Of a stretch of 64,000 bases of DNA, positions 1 to 11,224 are shown piece after piece. Both the position numbers and the translations under genes were made by a program. The notes beneath the pieces are model-generated. The model had not been told where the DNA came from. It made no database searches and saw only the letters and a list, made by a program, of their open reading frames with translations. The first letter of the stretch is position 1. Every line of letters begins with the position of its first letter. The stretch comes from Stromatinia cepivora (lineage: Eukaryota > Ascomycota > Leotiomycetes > Helotiales > Sclerotiniaceae), in assembly GCA_014898415.1 (NCBI GenBank), contig RCTD01000023.1, forward strand, positions 558,001 to 622,000. Reading direction: 5' to 3'.

Positions 1-940
1 CTGTGTCTATATTTCCACCCGAAACATGTGCTGTAGATCCAGTTGCAGTTTCGGGAGTAGAAGGAAAAGTAACTGGGCCAAAAATGTTCGATGTGAATGT
101 CGTAGATCCCGCTGCAGTTGCAGAAGGAGGAGGTAAATTAACTGGACCAAACAAGTTCGCTCTCGATGTTGTAGATCCAGCTGTGGCTGTAGAAGTGTTA
201 GTAGGATCAACTTCGCAATAAGGATCAAATATCGATGGTCTGGCTTCAGTTCTGGGTGTATTGTCGAATATATTGTGCTCGCTATCTCTGGGTGCTTGTG
301 GAGGTGCGAACATAGAAGCGCCGTTGGAGCTTGAAAACATGCCAGCCGCTGGTTCGAAAAGGTTTTTCGGACCATTCGTTGTAGTATTTGTATTTGACGG
401 GGTATGCAAGCGTGGTGAAAGAAGTTTGAATAACGGTTCGCCGAATAATAAAGCATATGATTCAGCGATAGATGTTGCGCCTCCTTTCGACATCTCCGGC
501 GCAGTAAGTTTGTTCATTCGTGCGAGTGTCTTATAGGTGCCAACATAAAGGAACTTAATCATATATTCCACAATCTCCGGTTCGTCTTCCTCGAAGTTAA
601 TGACGCCCGTAGTAGCTTCCTAAATCTTGACATCAGCATGAACGAAACACTTATCGTCATTTTGCATTCAAACTACCTTAAATTCATGGTCTATGGCCGC
701 AGCAAGAGGCTTTGATTGAGGGCAAACAATTGCCCGATGAACCTTGAATTCCTTTCCTTGACATTTGATGGTGAGATCTGAGTATTTTCCGATAGAGTAT
801 AACCTGTGAATGTTCAATATTATTTCATGGAATGAAGTTGGACATCATACTTACTGCGAGATAAACTTCGGATGCGCTTGCTGAAACAGAGGCAATGCCT
901 CTTCAGAATAGGCTTGCTTGGATGCCTCTGTGAAGGCCAT
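1..940 (-). CDS. BTB/POZ-domain protein, 3'-truncated by the window edge
   Basis: Three exons: 855-940, 677-803 and 1-619 (runs off the edge), with introns of 51 bp (804-854) and 57 bp (620-676). All have GT/AG ends and keep the frame. The start is the ATG at 938-940 (MAFTEASKQAY). About 277 residues are visible. Exon 2 encodes the BTB core (YSDLTIKCQGKEFKVHRAIV, then CPQSKPLAAA) and exon 3 continues it (GVINFEEDEPEIVEYMIKFL). BTB folds mediate dimerisation and often recruit cullin-3 ligases; that role is family knowledge, not shown here. After the fold the chain turns low-complexity and Ser/Thr/Pro-rich, with an imperfect 23-residue repeat carrying NLFGPV and NIFGPV. The 3' end lies outside the window. 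Splice sites are inferred by eye and fit the BTB consensus well. Confidence 0.8.
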
Positions 941-1023
941 GACGTTTTTTGAAGACGTAATGATGGTTTGCGATGTTGTGTTTTGTTTATTGTTGATGAT
1001 TGTAATTTGACAGACTTTGTCAA

Positions 1024-3144
1024 TTTTAATAGTATAAGAGAGTTTCAGTGTCTTTCCAAACTGGGATTCTATTCACTTTGTTCCAAATAGAATTAACCCG
1101 ATGATTAAGCCGTATTGGGAACTTCACGTCTAGCATAACATGACTTACCCGTGATTACCCTCAGCTTTCATCTTCCTCATTGACCACTCATTACATTACA
1201 ATGTTTGAGTTTTTTATAGTAGTAGAATAATATATCATACTCACTATTGTGAGGTCTCAATAGTAATCAATATGCTTAACTTGCGCCCACTTTAACCGCT
1301 GTCAACTCTGTTGTCTCATCTACGAAAAACGAGACATATTTCTGACCTCAAACTCCAAGTATCTGGCAAAGTGCGGCTGTACCAGACAGTAGGTAGCCAG
1401 GGAAGGTCATTTTCAGATGAAAAGGGTGATGCAAAACGTAGTCTCCACAAAAACGACTCCCAAAATTGTAGTAAAATTTGACCGCCAACCAGAACCCTTT
1501 CAAATTCATCCCAATTCAAAATCACTTGCAGAACATTCGCCACTGCTCCTCTTCACTCTCCCTTAGGCCCCATAGAAAAACCTTCCAAAACGGCAAAACT
1601 CTAGGCGCGACGCCTTGAAGTCCCAATGAACCACACCAGTATACGCACGAAGTTATACACTGTGTCACTGTCCGATCGAAGCCCTGCCAATTGCAAGTAG
1701 AGAGGCGGACAAACATTCTCGGGAATGATGAACTCTACCGCTGCGCCATCGAGACGTTGGGGGTGCTTAATGTTTGCTGTCTTATTTAGGAATATATATG
1801 GAATCGCTTAAACTTGGAGGCCGGCTACTACTGGCATCATTATCTTCGAGTTGGTCACATGTTATGTTAAGTGCCTGTGACATTCAAGTTCCAGCTCAGT
1901 TTCAAGTCCAGTATGCTCCAGGCTTTTGACAGATCCCATTTTACCCTCTTTGTTCATATTGGACTTGTAAAAGTATCTTGTCGTTCGGCGTAGTTCTCAT
2001 ACGAAGAACATGTATAGTGATTGTCCCATTTCATAATAATGCTTCTTGTGGTAGGACAACTTCTTTCTGGGAATATTGGAATTTCTAAAGCATTTCACTG
2101 TTCCAGTCCGCTTTTGTAGATAAAACCGCATAGAGATTTGATAGACTTCTCTTGATCTTGGGTACAAAACCAGACTCTCGTACTTCCTCTTTCAGCCTCA
2201 AGACTGCTCTGGTGATATTACCTGCCGCAGTGCTATCACACACCCATTCGACGCGTGCAGTAGCAGATTCCTGCATCCCCTAAAGATCCTCGTAGCAGAC
2301 AACAAGCAAACACCGAAAAGCAGCTGTTCCTAGTGAGTGATCTCGCGGGGTGATATCTGCCATCAATTTGACTACTTTATCCTACTATCCGAGGTCGAAG
2401 ATATGATATTCTTACACAGCTGACCTCGCAACCGGTGAGCATGATATATTCCAGATCTCTTTTATGTACAATCACACCTCAAGAGCACCTATCGCAGTCG
2501 CAGCATAGCTAATTAGCTATTCCCATTCTCGGCCTGCAACATTAGGTAGGTAACTCTATATCTTTACTTCAAAATATTTTCATGGCCTTCGCGTTGTGGT
2601 TTCCTGATTGAAGAAGCAGAAGCTGTATATTTACAGAAATATCCGCCTCAAAGCTGCTTTACATATTAATTATCATATTAATTATTATATCTTAGAATAT
2701 AATTAATAAAATAGACTAAGCAAACGAATCTATGAACTAAAAGATTAGAAAGTGACAATCATGAGTATATATCGGTCTTTCCAATGGTAGTATAGGAGGG
2801 TTAATCGCGTTCAATACCCCCTTGGTTGTGATTTGTGAACAGCAATCGTTCGTTTAGCACCTCGCGGGAATAGTTGGACAGAGTATCTATCTATCACATT
2901 GAAAGTCCGAAGCTATACATCTTGCACAAGCCCGCTTCTGCTCATCATGCTCATCACATTTAGCCCTTAAAATCTTGTTTAGAAATGCATATGGTGAAGG
3001 CGATGAAAATAAGGTTTCGAAATTTAGAATGTGCAATCATGTATTCATATATTAACAATCATCCATTTATCACCAAAGCTCGAATTGATCGACTCCAATT
3101 CCTGCACGCCACAAGCCCAGATATCCCGTTTCCCATTCCAACCT
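1024..3144. other. Intergenic stretch, no convincing gene
   Basis: About 2.1 kb between the first BTB gene and the AAA gene. Short frames on the minus strand at 1316-1543, 1522-1716 and 2085-2276 show no family motif and I do not call them genes. A tRNA-like box A/box B pair (see separate entry) lies at 1672-1755. The rest shows nothing recognisable except a short AT-rich patch near 2650-2720. Confidence 0.5.
1672..1755 (-). other. tRNA-like box A/box B pair, candidate SINE head or tRNA pseudogene
   Basis: Read on the minus strand, 1755-1731 looks like the 5' part of a tRNA with a good box A (TGGCGCAGCGGTAGAG). About 50 bases on, 1684-1672 resembles box B (GCTTCGATCGG). No 3' acceptor strand complementary to the first seven bases (GTCTCGA) follows, and the anticodon stem does not close around a 7-base loop. 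It is therefore not a functional tRNA. A Pol III-derived SINE head or a decayed tRNA are both possible. Confidence 0.25.
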
Positions 3145-6100
3145 CTATTCATACCTAGGGGGCGGCAATGCCGTGTATGCCCTCTGCCTCCTCTCATGCA
3201 ACATAACCTCTATCGCCATCCTAGCATTCTCCGCCGTACAAACCAGGTCACCCTCACCCGACATTTCCAAAAACACAGTTCTGCAAATCGCCTTTGCCAA
3301 TGTTTCCACATCTCTGGCATTTCCCCAGCTATGCGTTGCTGTTAGGAGCGTCATCAATCGTAATAGCTGTTCATATTCCCGCTGTTCGGTTTGCTTGAGA
3401 ATGGGAATGGTGATTCCCGCAAGACCCAATTTCATTTCTAAGATTTGTAAACAGTGAAGAGGTTTCAGAGCTGGGAAGTTCATCTCGTCTGGAAATCGTG
3501 ATGCGAGGCCTGGGTTCGCTGCTAGTAAGGAATTTATTTCATCTTCGTAGCCTGCGAGGATGACAATCAGATTCCCATGGAACTTGGGTTTTGTTAGGAG
3601 GTCTACGAGCTCGGATACTACTTCGGATGTGAAGCTGTAGTTCTCGGTGTGAGGAGCTAGACGATAAGCCTCATCAATAAATAAGACTTTTCCCAGAGCT
3701 TTCTCCAGAACCTTGGCTGTTTTCGGTCCTGAATGTCCGACATATTTTCCAACAAGATCGCTGGCTGAGCATTCGATTACTGTTTCATCGGAGAGAAATC
3801 CCATGTCATAATATACCTTTGCGAACTTGCGTGCTGTAGTTGTCTTGCCCGTTCCTAGGGACACAGTTGTTAGTACTGGCTGTTTTCCGTTACGACGAGG
3901 TCCATTTGTCTTACCCGGTGGTCCTTTGAAGACGAAATTCGTCGGGATGTACTTCCTCGGATCTATGTTTCTTGCTTTCATGGCTTGACAGACGTTCTGG
4001 TATTGCCCCAGTTGTTTGACAATATTCTCACACCCAATGACATCGCCGAAAAGTTTTTGAAGGTTGGCATTCGCTGACCTACCCCTATCATATTCCGGGT
4101 CGAAATCTTCTGGCTGGAATACCCATTTGCCAGACCTTTCCTCTACTGAAGGTTCCGACGCCCTCAGCTGGTAGTTGGTTCTGGCAGAAGCAATCAAGTT
4201 TTCTACTTCTCCACCGTTTCCGAAATTCAATCTGGTGCTGGCTTTTTGAAGGACGTCCATAGCAACCTTGATGGCTTCTTCTGTGGCTTCAAGAACATGG
4301 TGTTCTAGTTTGGAGCGAAGTATTTTTTCCAATTCATCAATAGAGAAATTCTCAAACGAAAATGCATTTTCGACAGGGAACCTTCGACTCAACCCAGGAT
4401 TCGAGTGGTTGAGCATCTCTAGCATTGGCTCTTTATATCCCAGTAACAGAACACACCGATCGTCACCAGGATTTCCTTGCACTTCGGCAACCAGGGTATC
4501 GATAACTCCTTGTCTGAATGAGTCGCTCTCATTACCGGTGCCATCGGAATTTCCACTATACATCATGTATGCTTCATCGATGACCAACACATTGCCCCTG
4601 GCAGCATTAAGCGCAGCTTTAGTATTAGCTTCCGAGTCTCCGATATATTGTCCAATCAAATCACTTGGGTTTCGGAAAATCACCTCACCCTTCGAAAGAA
4701 CACCAATTTCACCAAGAATCTTAGCATACAACTTCGCAACGACGGTTTTACCAGTTCCAGCTGGTCCCAAAAATAAGCGGTTCAGAGTGAATTGATGCAG
4801 AGGCTTTTCTTCTAGCTCTCGTTGGTAGTTTGTCTTGACAAGCTCGAGGAGTGTAAGCAGAGAAGTTTTGACCTTTTCCAAACCGATCAGCTTTTGAAGT
4901 TCTTGCCAAGCCTCGCTGTGTAAAATAGCAGCAGAAGGATCAGGACCGAGTATATCTTCTTTTGTAAATAGAAGGTCTTCTGGATCTAGTGCTGGCGTTT
5001 CTTCTGTGCCAGATCCCGCATCTGAACCCTTCTCGGATGATTTTTGTGCTTCATCTGACAATTTCTCTTTGTCAGGTGTCTCATCCTTTCCAGCTTGATC
5101 CTCGGTGCAATTTTCGACTTTTGAAGAGTTCTCGTCTGCTGGCTTGAGTTGCCCATCGGTTTCAATGTTCGTCGGCAGTGTTTCTTCTATAGATGCTGGC
5201 TCATCTACCACGACTTCTGTCTTAGCCAATAATGCGGTGTCTTCGTCTGGCTTTGGCTCTTCTAATTTTACCTCTTCTATGGAGTTTGATTCTGTAATGG
5301 TTTCCGGTGACTCTGCTGGTTCTGAAACTAGAACAACAGCGGATTTCTCCTTCGTCTTTGTCTCGCTCAATAAAATGCCCTGCGCTGGGAGTTCCAAAAC
5401 TTCTGCTTCAGAATGATCATTCATTGACAATTTCTCGCGAAGTGATTTTCCCGTTGCTTCCGTAGTCTCTCCGCTCTTGGTTGACTTGCCATCTTTAGGT
5501 ATATCGGTGTTTTCTTTCACAACAACAATGCTCGAATCATTTGTCGCTTCTAGCTTGTCTGCTTGGCTTGCTGCTTGTCCCGTATTCTTTGCTATATCGG
5601 AATTCTGCTCTGGGTCGGATTTTTCCTCTTCCAGGGGTTTCCCTTGCGTGTTGTCTCCAGTATTCTGTTCGCCGATATTGTTCTCCTCTGCAATCCTCTT
5701 TTCGTCCATTTTCTTTTTTGTAACTTCGTCCTCGGCGGCTTTGGTGGCTCTTTCTTTCCGAACCTTAGACAATCTAGCAGATTGTCTCTCCCAAATTTGA
5801 GCAACGAGATTCTCCACAGCTCTGGCATTACCAAATTGAGAGCCGCCTCTCGTCCTACTCACCCTCCTCGCCGCAATCCGCATATAAAGTCCATCATATC
5901 CACCCTCGACTTCCATTTTCCCATCAAATTTCTTCTTGATGCAGGAACCTAGGATTTCAAGTAGTTCTGACTCCGAAAAATCGTCAAATGTAAGAACGTT
6001 GGGAAGCAAGCTGGTGACACTCTTTGTTCCATGGCCTAGCAGTTTTCGCATTCCTTTTTCATGTCCAGCAAGAATGAAAACTACAGAACCTTTTTTCTGA

Positions 6101-7635
6101 TCAATCTCTTGGAAGAGGAAATCGAGAATCTTGGTGCCGTTGCTATAATCGTCCAACGTCATTGCATCATCGATAAACATTACACCACCACCTAACCGGT
6201 CAATATAGCGTTTTGTTCTTTCAATGCCACCATCAGAAAGATAGGTCCCTGTTGTTTCGAGAACTTCATCCCGTTTAATGATGCCCATTGAATAAAGGTA
6301 TCTGGCATAAATTCTCGCCATGGCGGTCTTTCCAGTACCCGAGTTACCCATAAAAACTGCACCAAACCTCTCCTCTTTCAAATCGATATTCTGCCGGATC
6401 GAACTTTCAACCTTGGCTTTTAACTTCCGCACGTGCTCCTTTACTCCCTTCAAACCAGTCATACCCATGATTTCTTCCCAAGCCTTTTCTGCTTCTTCCG
6501 CTCTCTCTTTTTTTAATCGCTGAATTCTCTCGGCGGCTTGTTCTTCCGTCTCTGAATCCGAATCTGATCCTGCATCAGATGCATTATCGTCATGTCTTGA
6601 GAAATTGGGTGGTGGAGGAGGAGATGGTGGTGGCCCACCTATTCTTGGTCCAGGCCCCCTATGATAAATCCATCGTCGTGTCGAGTAATTCCATGCATAC
6701 TTCACTAAAGGTGAGTCCAAATCTACCGGCATATTCTTCGGACAATAAGGATCCTTCCAATGATTTACATGACGCAACCCATTTCCATCAGGTCCCTCAG
6801 GTTTGCATACACATTTAGATCGTTGATTGGGTCCCCAGAATGACACCGTCGTCCAAACTTCTTTTCGTTGTCTTTGGTAATCGGGGTTCCATACACAGCT
6901 TGTTGTTGGTAATCTGTCGAGTCCAAAGTCCTTCTCAAATTCAGCAAGCTGACTAACGATAGATTTTGGTATACCTAGAGGATCGTCTTTCGTGTCGAAG
7001 AATCTTTCTAACCATAAACGAATGGCCTTCAGCAGGTAAGGAAATTCAGGAGTGACGTGAGTTGGCATAGGTGCTAATTCCATGCACTTTTCCGTGTCAA
7101 CATCCTTTTGCTCACAACCTTCCTCCACAAAAACCATGATATCGTCATCCAACAGAATCTGATCAATCATCCCCGAACTCCTAAGTTCCACCGCTGAATC
7201 CACAAATGGAATCTTGATGTCCGAAAACACATTGTCAAGTTTCAATATCGGAAAACTCGTTCTAGTCTCTTCCTTCAGTACTTCTTCCATTCCATTGATC
7301 CTCTTCTTCTCCTCCTCTACCACTCTGAAACGAGGTAAATTCCCTAACCCCGCACTTTCATCTCGCCCCACCAAGTCTCTCAATATCCTTTCCCCATCCT
7401 CCGAAGCAATATCAACTTCATACAGCCTCTCCAACGCTCTCCTTAACTGTTCCTCTACCATATATACATCATCTCCCAAAAAATATCTCGCATGAGATCT
7501 CCTCACAAAAGGAACCAATTTCCGGTAAACCTCCGATGCATTTTCGAGTGAAAGTATCACTTGCTTCAGTATATTCTGACAGTTTGTCGTTGTATTGGTG
7601 CAGGAAGTGCAGGTACTTTTGAATTTTGGCGGCAT
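3145..7635 (-). CDS. Triple-AAA ATPase of the CbbX/CfxQ/SpoVK type
   Basis: The open frame is 1,496 codons, but an in-frame 60-bp intron (3855-3914, GTAAGA...CCCTAG with branch AGTACTAAC) must be removed, giving 1,476 residues. Removal restores the third Walker A as GPPGTGKTTTA. Layout in unspliced numbering: N-terminal region 1-340 with Cys pairs; Pro stretch GGPPPSPPPPP near 340; Arg/Glu-rich helix; AAA-1 with GNSGTGKTAM near 430 and FIDDA near 485; acidic disordered linker about 660-930; AAA-2 with GPAGTGKTVV near 955 and VIDEAY near 1015; AAA-3 with Walker A near 1240 and FIDEAYRLAP near 1315. AAA-1 has Asp where AAA-2 and AAA-3 have the catalytic Glu, so it may bind ATP without hydrolysing it. 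Bacterial relatives remodel protein complexes such as Rubisco; the target in fungi is unknown to me. The start ATG at 7635 is the first in frame and well placed. Confidence 0.88.
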   Translation of the reverse strand: MPPKFKSTCTSCTNTTTNCQNILKQVILSLENASEVYRKLVPFVRRSHARYFLGDDVYMVEEQLRRALERLYEVDIASEDGERILRDLVGRDESAGLGNLPRFRVVEEEKKRINGMEEVLKEETRTSFPILKLDNVFSDIKIPFVDSAVELRSSGMIDQILLDDDIMVFVEEGCEQKDVDTEKCMELAPMPTHVTPEFPYLLKAIRLWLERFFDTKDDPLGIPKSIVSQLAEFEKDFGLDRLPTTSCVWNPDYQRQRKEVWTTVSFWGPNQRSKCVCKPEGPDGNGLRHVNHWKDPYCPKNMPVDLDSPLVKYAWNYSTRRWIYHRGPGPRIGGPPPSPPPPPNFSRHDDNASDAGSDSDSETEEQAAERIQRLKKERAEEAEKAWEEIMGMTGLKGVKEHVRKLKAKVESSIRQNIDLKEERFGAVFMGNSGTGKTAMARIYARYLYSMGIIKRDEVLETTGTYLSDGGIERTKRYIDRLGGGVMFIDDAMTLDDYSNGTKILDFLFQEIDQKKGSVVFILAGHEKGMRKLLGHGTKSVTSLLPNVLTFDDFSESELLEILGSCIKKKFDGKMEVEGGYDGLYMRIAARRVSRTRGGSQFGNARAVENLVAQIWERQSARLSKVRKERATKAAEDEVTKKKMDEKRIAEENNIGEQNTGDNTQGKPLEEEKSDPEQNSDIAKNTGQAASQADKLEATNDSSIVVVKENTDIPKDGKSTKSGETTEATGKSLREKLSMNDHSEAEVLELPAQGILLSETKTKEKSAVVLVSEPAESPETITESNSIEEVKLEEPKPDEDTALLAKTEVVVDEPASIEETLPTNIETDGQLKPADENSSKVENCTEDQAGKDETPDKEKLSDEAQKSSEKGSDAGSGTEETPALDPEDLLFTKEDILGPDPSAAILHSEAWQELQKLIGLEKVKTSLLTLLELVKTNYQRELEEKPLHQFTLNRLFLGPAGTGKTVVAKLYAKILGEIGVLSKGEVIFRNPSDLIGQYIGDSEANTKAALNAARGNVLVIDEAYMMYSGNSDGTGNESDSFRQGVIDTLVAEVQGNPGDDRCVLLLGYKEPMLEMLNHSNPGLSRRFPVENAFSFENFSIDELEKILRSKLEHHVLEATEEAIKVAMDVLQKASTRLNFGNGGEVENLIASARTNYQLRASEPSVEERSGKWVFQPEDFDPEYDRGRSANANLQKLFGDVIGCENIVKQLGQYQNVCQAMKARNIDPRKYIPTNFVFKGPPGKTNGPRRNGKQPVLTTVSLGTGKTTTARKFAKVYYDMGFLSDETVIECSASDLVGKYVGHSGPKTAKVLEKALGKVLFIDEAYRLAPHTENYSFTSEVVSELVDLLTKPKFHGNLIVILAGYEDEINSLLAANPGLASRFPDEMNFPALKPLHCLQILEMKLGLAGITIPILKQTEQREYEQLLRLMTLLTATHSWGNARDVETLAKAICRTVFLEMSGEGDLVCTAENARMAIEVMLHERRQRAYTALPPPRYE

Positions 7636-10281
7636 TTTCGAAGATATGCTAATTTTGAAGACTTCTTGTGTTTCTTGCCTTGTGAAAGTAAAGGATGAGG
7701 ATTTGAGGTTGTATGCGGGTATGAGGTAATGTAAACGACAGAATAGATTGATTGTAACCCCAGATGTGATTCAATTCAATTAACCCCGGTGTAACAAGAA
7801 ATTCAACGAAATCTAATTTCACTCAACTACAATTCAATTCAATGACAAAACTTGCGTCCTTCAATTACCTTCCAGTCCATAGATAAGCCAAAAAAAATAT
7901 CCAATTTATTCAACTCATTAGATTCATTCACCAAAAGGAAGATACTTTTCTTTTCTTTCCTTCCACAACCACACTTATTATATATATCCTCAGAAGACCG
8001 CCTCCATAGGCCCATCCGGAGCACCTTAGCCCCAAAATACAAAAATGCAAGTCAGATAGGCAGCACGATCCAATCAAGAACAATCAAGAACAATCAAGAA
8101 ACCCTAAAATATGCATAACGAGGCTATCGGCGTCGCAATTCTGCAAAGTGGTACTGCGCGAGAAGCATCCTCATCCTATCATATATTCACTGGTGGTTAG
8201 TTGGATGATTTATTTTCTTTCGTGCCGGATGAGTCAAGGCTGAGCGGTCTTGATTTGGGTTTCTTGGATTGGAATATTGGTACTCCGTATGATAGATATG
8301 TTGTGGATTGATTTTGCGGATTACGCCACTTTTGTTGCTTTGCAATTGAATGACTACAGGTAGTTTCATGTTATTTCATCGTAGAACCACCTACATTCAT
8401 CGCCTCCAATCCTTAAGAATAAACATCCACCCAAACCTAAAATATTCCATACTCCCTCCGTAGACCATCAAACGGAGGCCCTCCGCAGCTACCTAATACC
8501 TAATATGCAAGCGACTCAACTGGTGGGCGATTTAATTTATGTCAGATGCGAATTCGAATTAACTCGGTGAGGCGGGGATAAGTACTTGGAAGGACTGGGA
8601 GAGCAGGGGTAATTTCAAGTAAAGATCTGATCCAATAATCAATGGTGGCTCCGGTTTCATATTCTCAGCCTTATTTTTGTTGTAAGACTTACTCTGTATA
8701 GAGTATTGGTGGTGTTCGAGTATTGATTTTTGTATACCTATTTACCTAGGTAGAGAGATGGTGGATGATCGATTGAATATCTATCGGGAAAGGTAAAAAT
8801 GTGGGGAGAAGGATTAACTTAATGTATGTATGATCGTGAAGGATTCTGCCTTGGATTATAATAGGCGGAGTATATTCACATGCAGAATGGATGGATGCAC
8901 ATGAGTCACCCTGACCTCAAATAGTAAGTACCTAATATATCCACGGTTATTTTCGAGGTCGATTGAATATGTAATGGGTGGCAAGCAAACAATTTCATCT
9001 CATCTCATCTCATCTCTGACCTACTCTATTTTACGATTCAGTATTAATCTGTTTTATATTATCTATTTTTTGGACTTGCATTTTCTATATGCTTGGTTTC
9101 TCTTTTCTTTAGTTGTCGTTATCTCATTTGAGGCTCATTTTTACGTGCGGATCTACAGATATCGTGACTTTACTTTTTTCTTCACTCATATATCATGGCA
9201 TGTTTGAAGTCATATAATACAATAAGACAGGTGTTTTAAGGTTTTCAATGGTAATGAGATCACTGTTTTTATATCGTCCATCATCCTTGATATAATATTA
9301 GTACATAAAAGATTGATAGAATAATAAATCTCTGAACTTTACTTGGCCCATGAAACTCAAGAAAATCCATCCAGCTCACTAGCAATTTTCGATTCTTCAA
9401 AACCCATCCTGAGGTTTGTTTCTTTGGTTGAGAGTTCCGTCTGGTTTCTTTTCTTGTTACCACTGTGTTTGGTAAGTGATGATGAGTTATTTATCGATAG
9501 GGTTGTTTGCGAATGTTTTGATGGGGGAATGGAATCACATGTAGAAGAAAGACAGTTAGTTACCCAGGAGAAAGAGATATTTATGTAGAAGGAAAAAATC
9601 ATACAGCAGAACCACACATCACAACCCTGTGGTCTACCTAGTACGCACAGTCTTAGTACCCTAGCACTAACGATATATCAACCACCTTCTTCTCAATAAG
9701 ATCTCCATTGAATACCCACCCTGTCTATAATTGCCCAACTAACAGATCCAAATCCAGTGAGAACCACTTCCTTTACTAGCGTGCAGATGGAAACATAACT
9801 CGATGATAGGTTTGAGAAAACAGCACGGAAATTCATCTAACTATTTTTACGGCTCGATTGGCATCAACTGAGAAGCAGGACTGAGATGCTCATTACTTCT
9901 AGTGCGGCATGATTCCAACCTAATGACACCTTAATTAAACGGAAAACTACACGCGGTATGGTTTGCTAACTATGGAATTCAAAAAGAGCATGCTTTATCC
10001 TGTAATTCAAAATATGGTAGCAGGATATAAGATATACCATATTGTACGAAACTCACTGGAGACACTACTACAGTATATTAAGCGTCTGCAAGACGCTTTC
10101 TATACAAAATCAAATGCATCAGTAGCATTAACAAATGCCTTTATATCCCAATTATAACTTTCCACACCCCGGAGTATCCAATAACTGATTGCTCCATCTC
10201 AGATGCAACAATATTTCCAACCATGAACACCTCATCTGAGCCAAGAACCAAACCCTTGCCAATCGCAATACCATAAACCCT
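7636..10281. other. Intergenic stretch, no supported gene
   Basis: About 2.6 kb between the AAA gene start and the stop codon of the second BTB gene. The first part presumably holds the AAA promoter. Short frames at 8974-9207, 9343-9588 and 9963-10157 have no motif and no clear splice partners, and overlapping antisense frames of similar length exist. A direct repeat (atcaagaaca) lies near 8073-8100 and a catct run near 8998-9015. I see no RNA gene. Confidence 0.5.
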
Positions 10282-11224
10282 CTAAGTAAATCCTGAGAAA
10301 TACCAATAACCAACATCAACTCCATCCCACCTTGCCTTTACATCACACGAATTATCGGATCTATAACAAACCTTCTGCATAGCACAATTCAGACATTTCA
10401 CCTTCCATTTCCCCGAGTTCGAATCATACATTGCATGTATATCTTCAAGATGTGTGAAACTATGACCTTTGGGACAAGTTTCTCTGTTTTCCGTATGCGT
10501 CTTAGGTTGGGAGATGGTTGCCGGAGATTGCGAGGCAGTCGTCGTGAACAGGTCGTAGGCGATCGCCGGGTTATTTTTGCACAGACTAGCAAATTCCTCT
10601 TTATCCTTGAGTTCTTTCACATGTTTGCCTGCAGTTTGAAGGGCAAGCGACGTAAGACACGTATCACTCTCTGGGAGCTCCTCGTATATAAGCTCTAGAC
10701 TGGCTGAGAAAGAAGGGGTATTCCATTCAGTGTCTATGGCTGCTTCGTACTTTCTTTTTGCGAGGGTTTTGAGGCCTTGAATATCGTATTTGTCGCCAAT
10801 GATATATACCATTGTATTGATTAAAAGACGTCCATAACCTTCTTTGGCTTCTTCATTCGTCTCGGAATCGTCATAATCTTGGAGGTAAAAGAAGTTGATC
10901 ATTCTTGCGACAGTGCTGGGGTCATCATCCACTAGGTCGAGAACACCAGTGACAGATTCCTGTACTAGTCTCAGCAATGATTGAGCGAAGTATACATTTT
11001 TCAACTGTCAGTTGAGTTGGTCAAATAGATGAAGAATAGGAGCTAACCATGAAATTTCCATTTGCTGCAGCTTGTATTGGTTTAGATTGGGTGCAAACGA
11101 CAATTCGATGAACATGGAATGTCCTTGGGTGGCACTTGATAACGAAATCACTATATTCATTTGCACCCATCATCCTAATCTTATCAGTGAAATTACCCTG
11201 CATGATAATAGGCTCTAAAACCAT
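10282..11224 (-). CDS. BTB/POZ-domain protein with C-terminal Cys-rich motif
   Basis: Two exons, 11048-11224 and 10282-10959, split by an 88-bp intron (10960-11047, GTTAGC...TACAG), give about 284 residues. The splice joins AANGNFM to ESVTGVLDLVDDDPSTV, restoring the continuous BTB fold (YSDFVIKCHPRTFHVHRIVV upstream, ARMINFFYLQDYDD downstream). A nearer acceptor at 11005 would make a 43-bp intron and insert extra residues into the fold, so I prefer the farther one. The chosen start at 11224 (MVLEPIIMQG) is the most likely of several in-frame ATGs; the true start is uncertain. The C-terminal part has a His/Cys cluster (CPKGH, then KCLNCAMQKVC) that could bind a metal. It is a relative of the BTB gene at the left edge. 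Partners and function are not evident. Confidence 0.78.

Noticed and set aside
1316..1716. Two adjacent minus-strand frames as a gene
   Set aside because: No family resemblance; they overlap a tRNA-like element and lack splice sites that join them sensibly.
9281..9617. Overlapping frames at 9.3-9.6 kb
   Set aside because: No motif, no splice partners, and frames on both strands of similar length.
10960..11004. BTB exon beginning MKNVYFAQ
   Set aside because: The codon is TTG and the segment is intron; splicing at 10959 restores the BTB fold.
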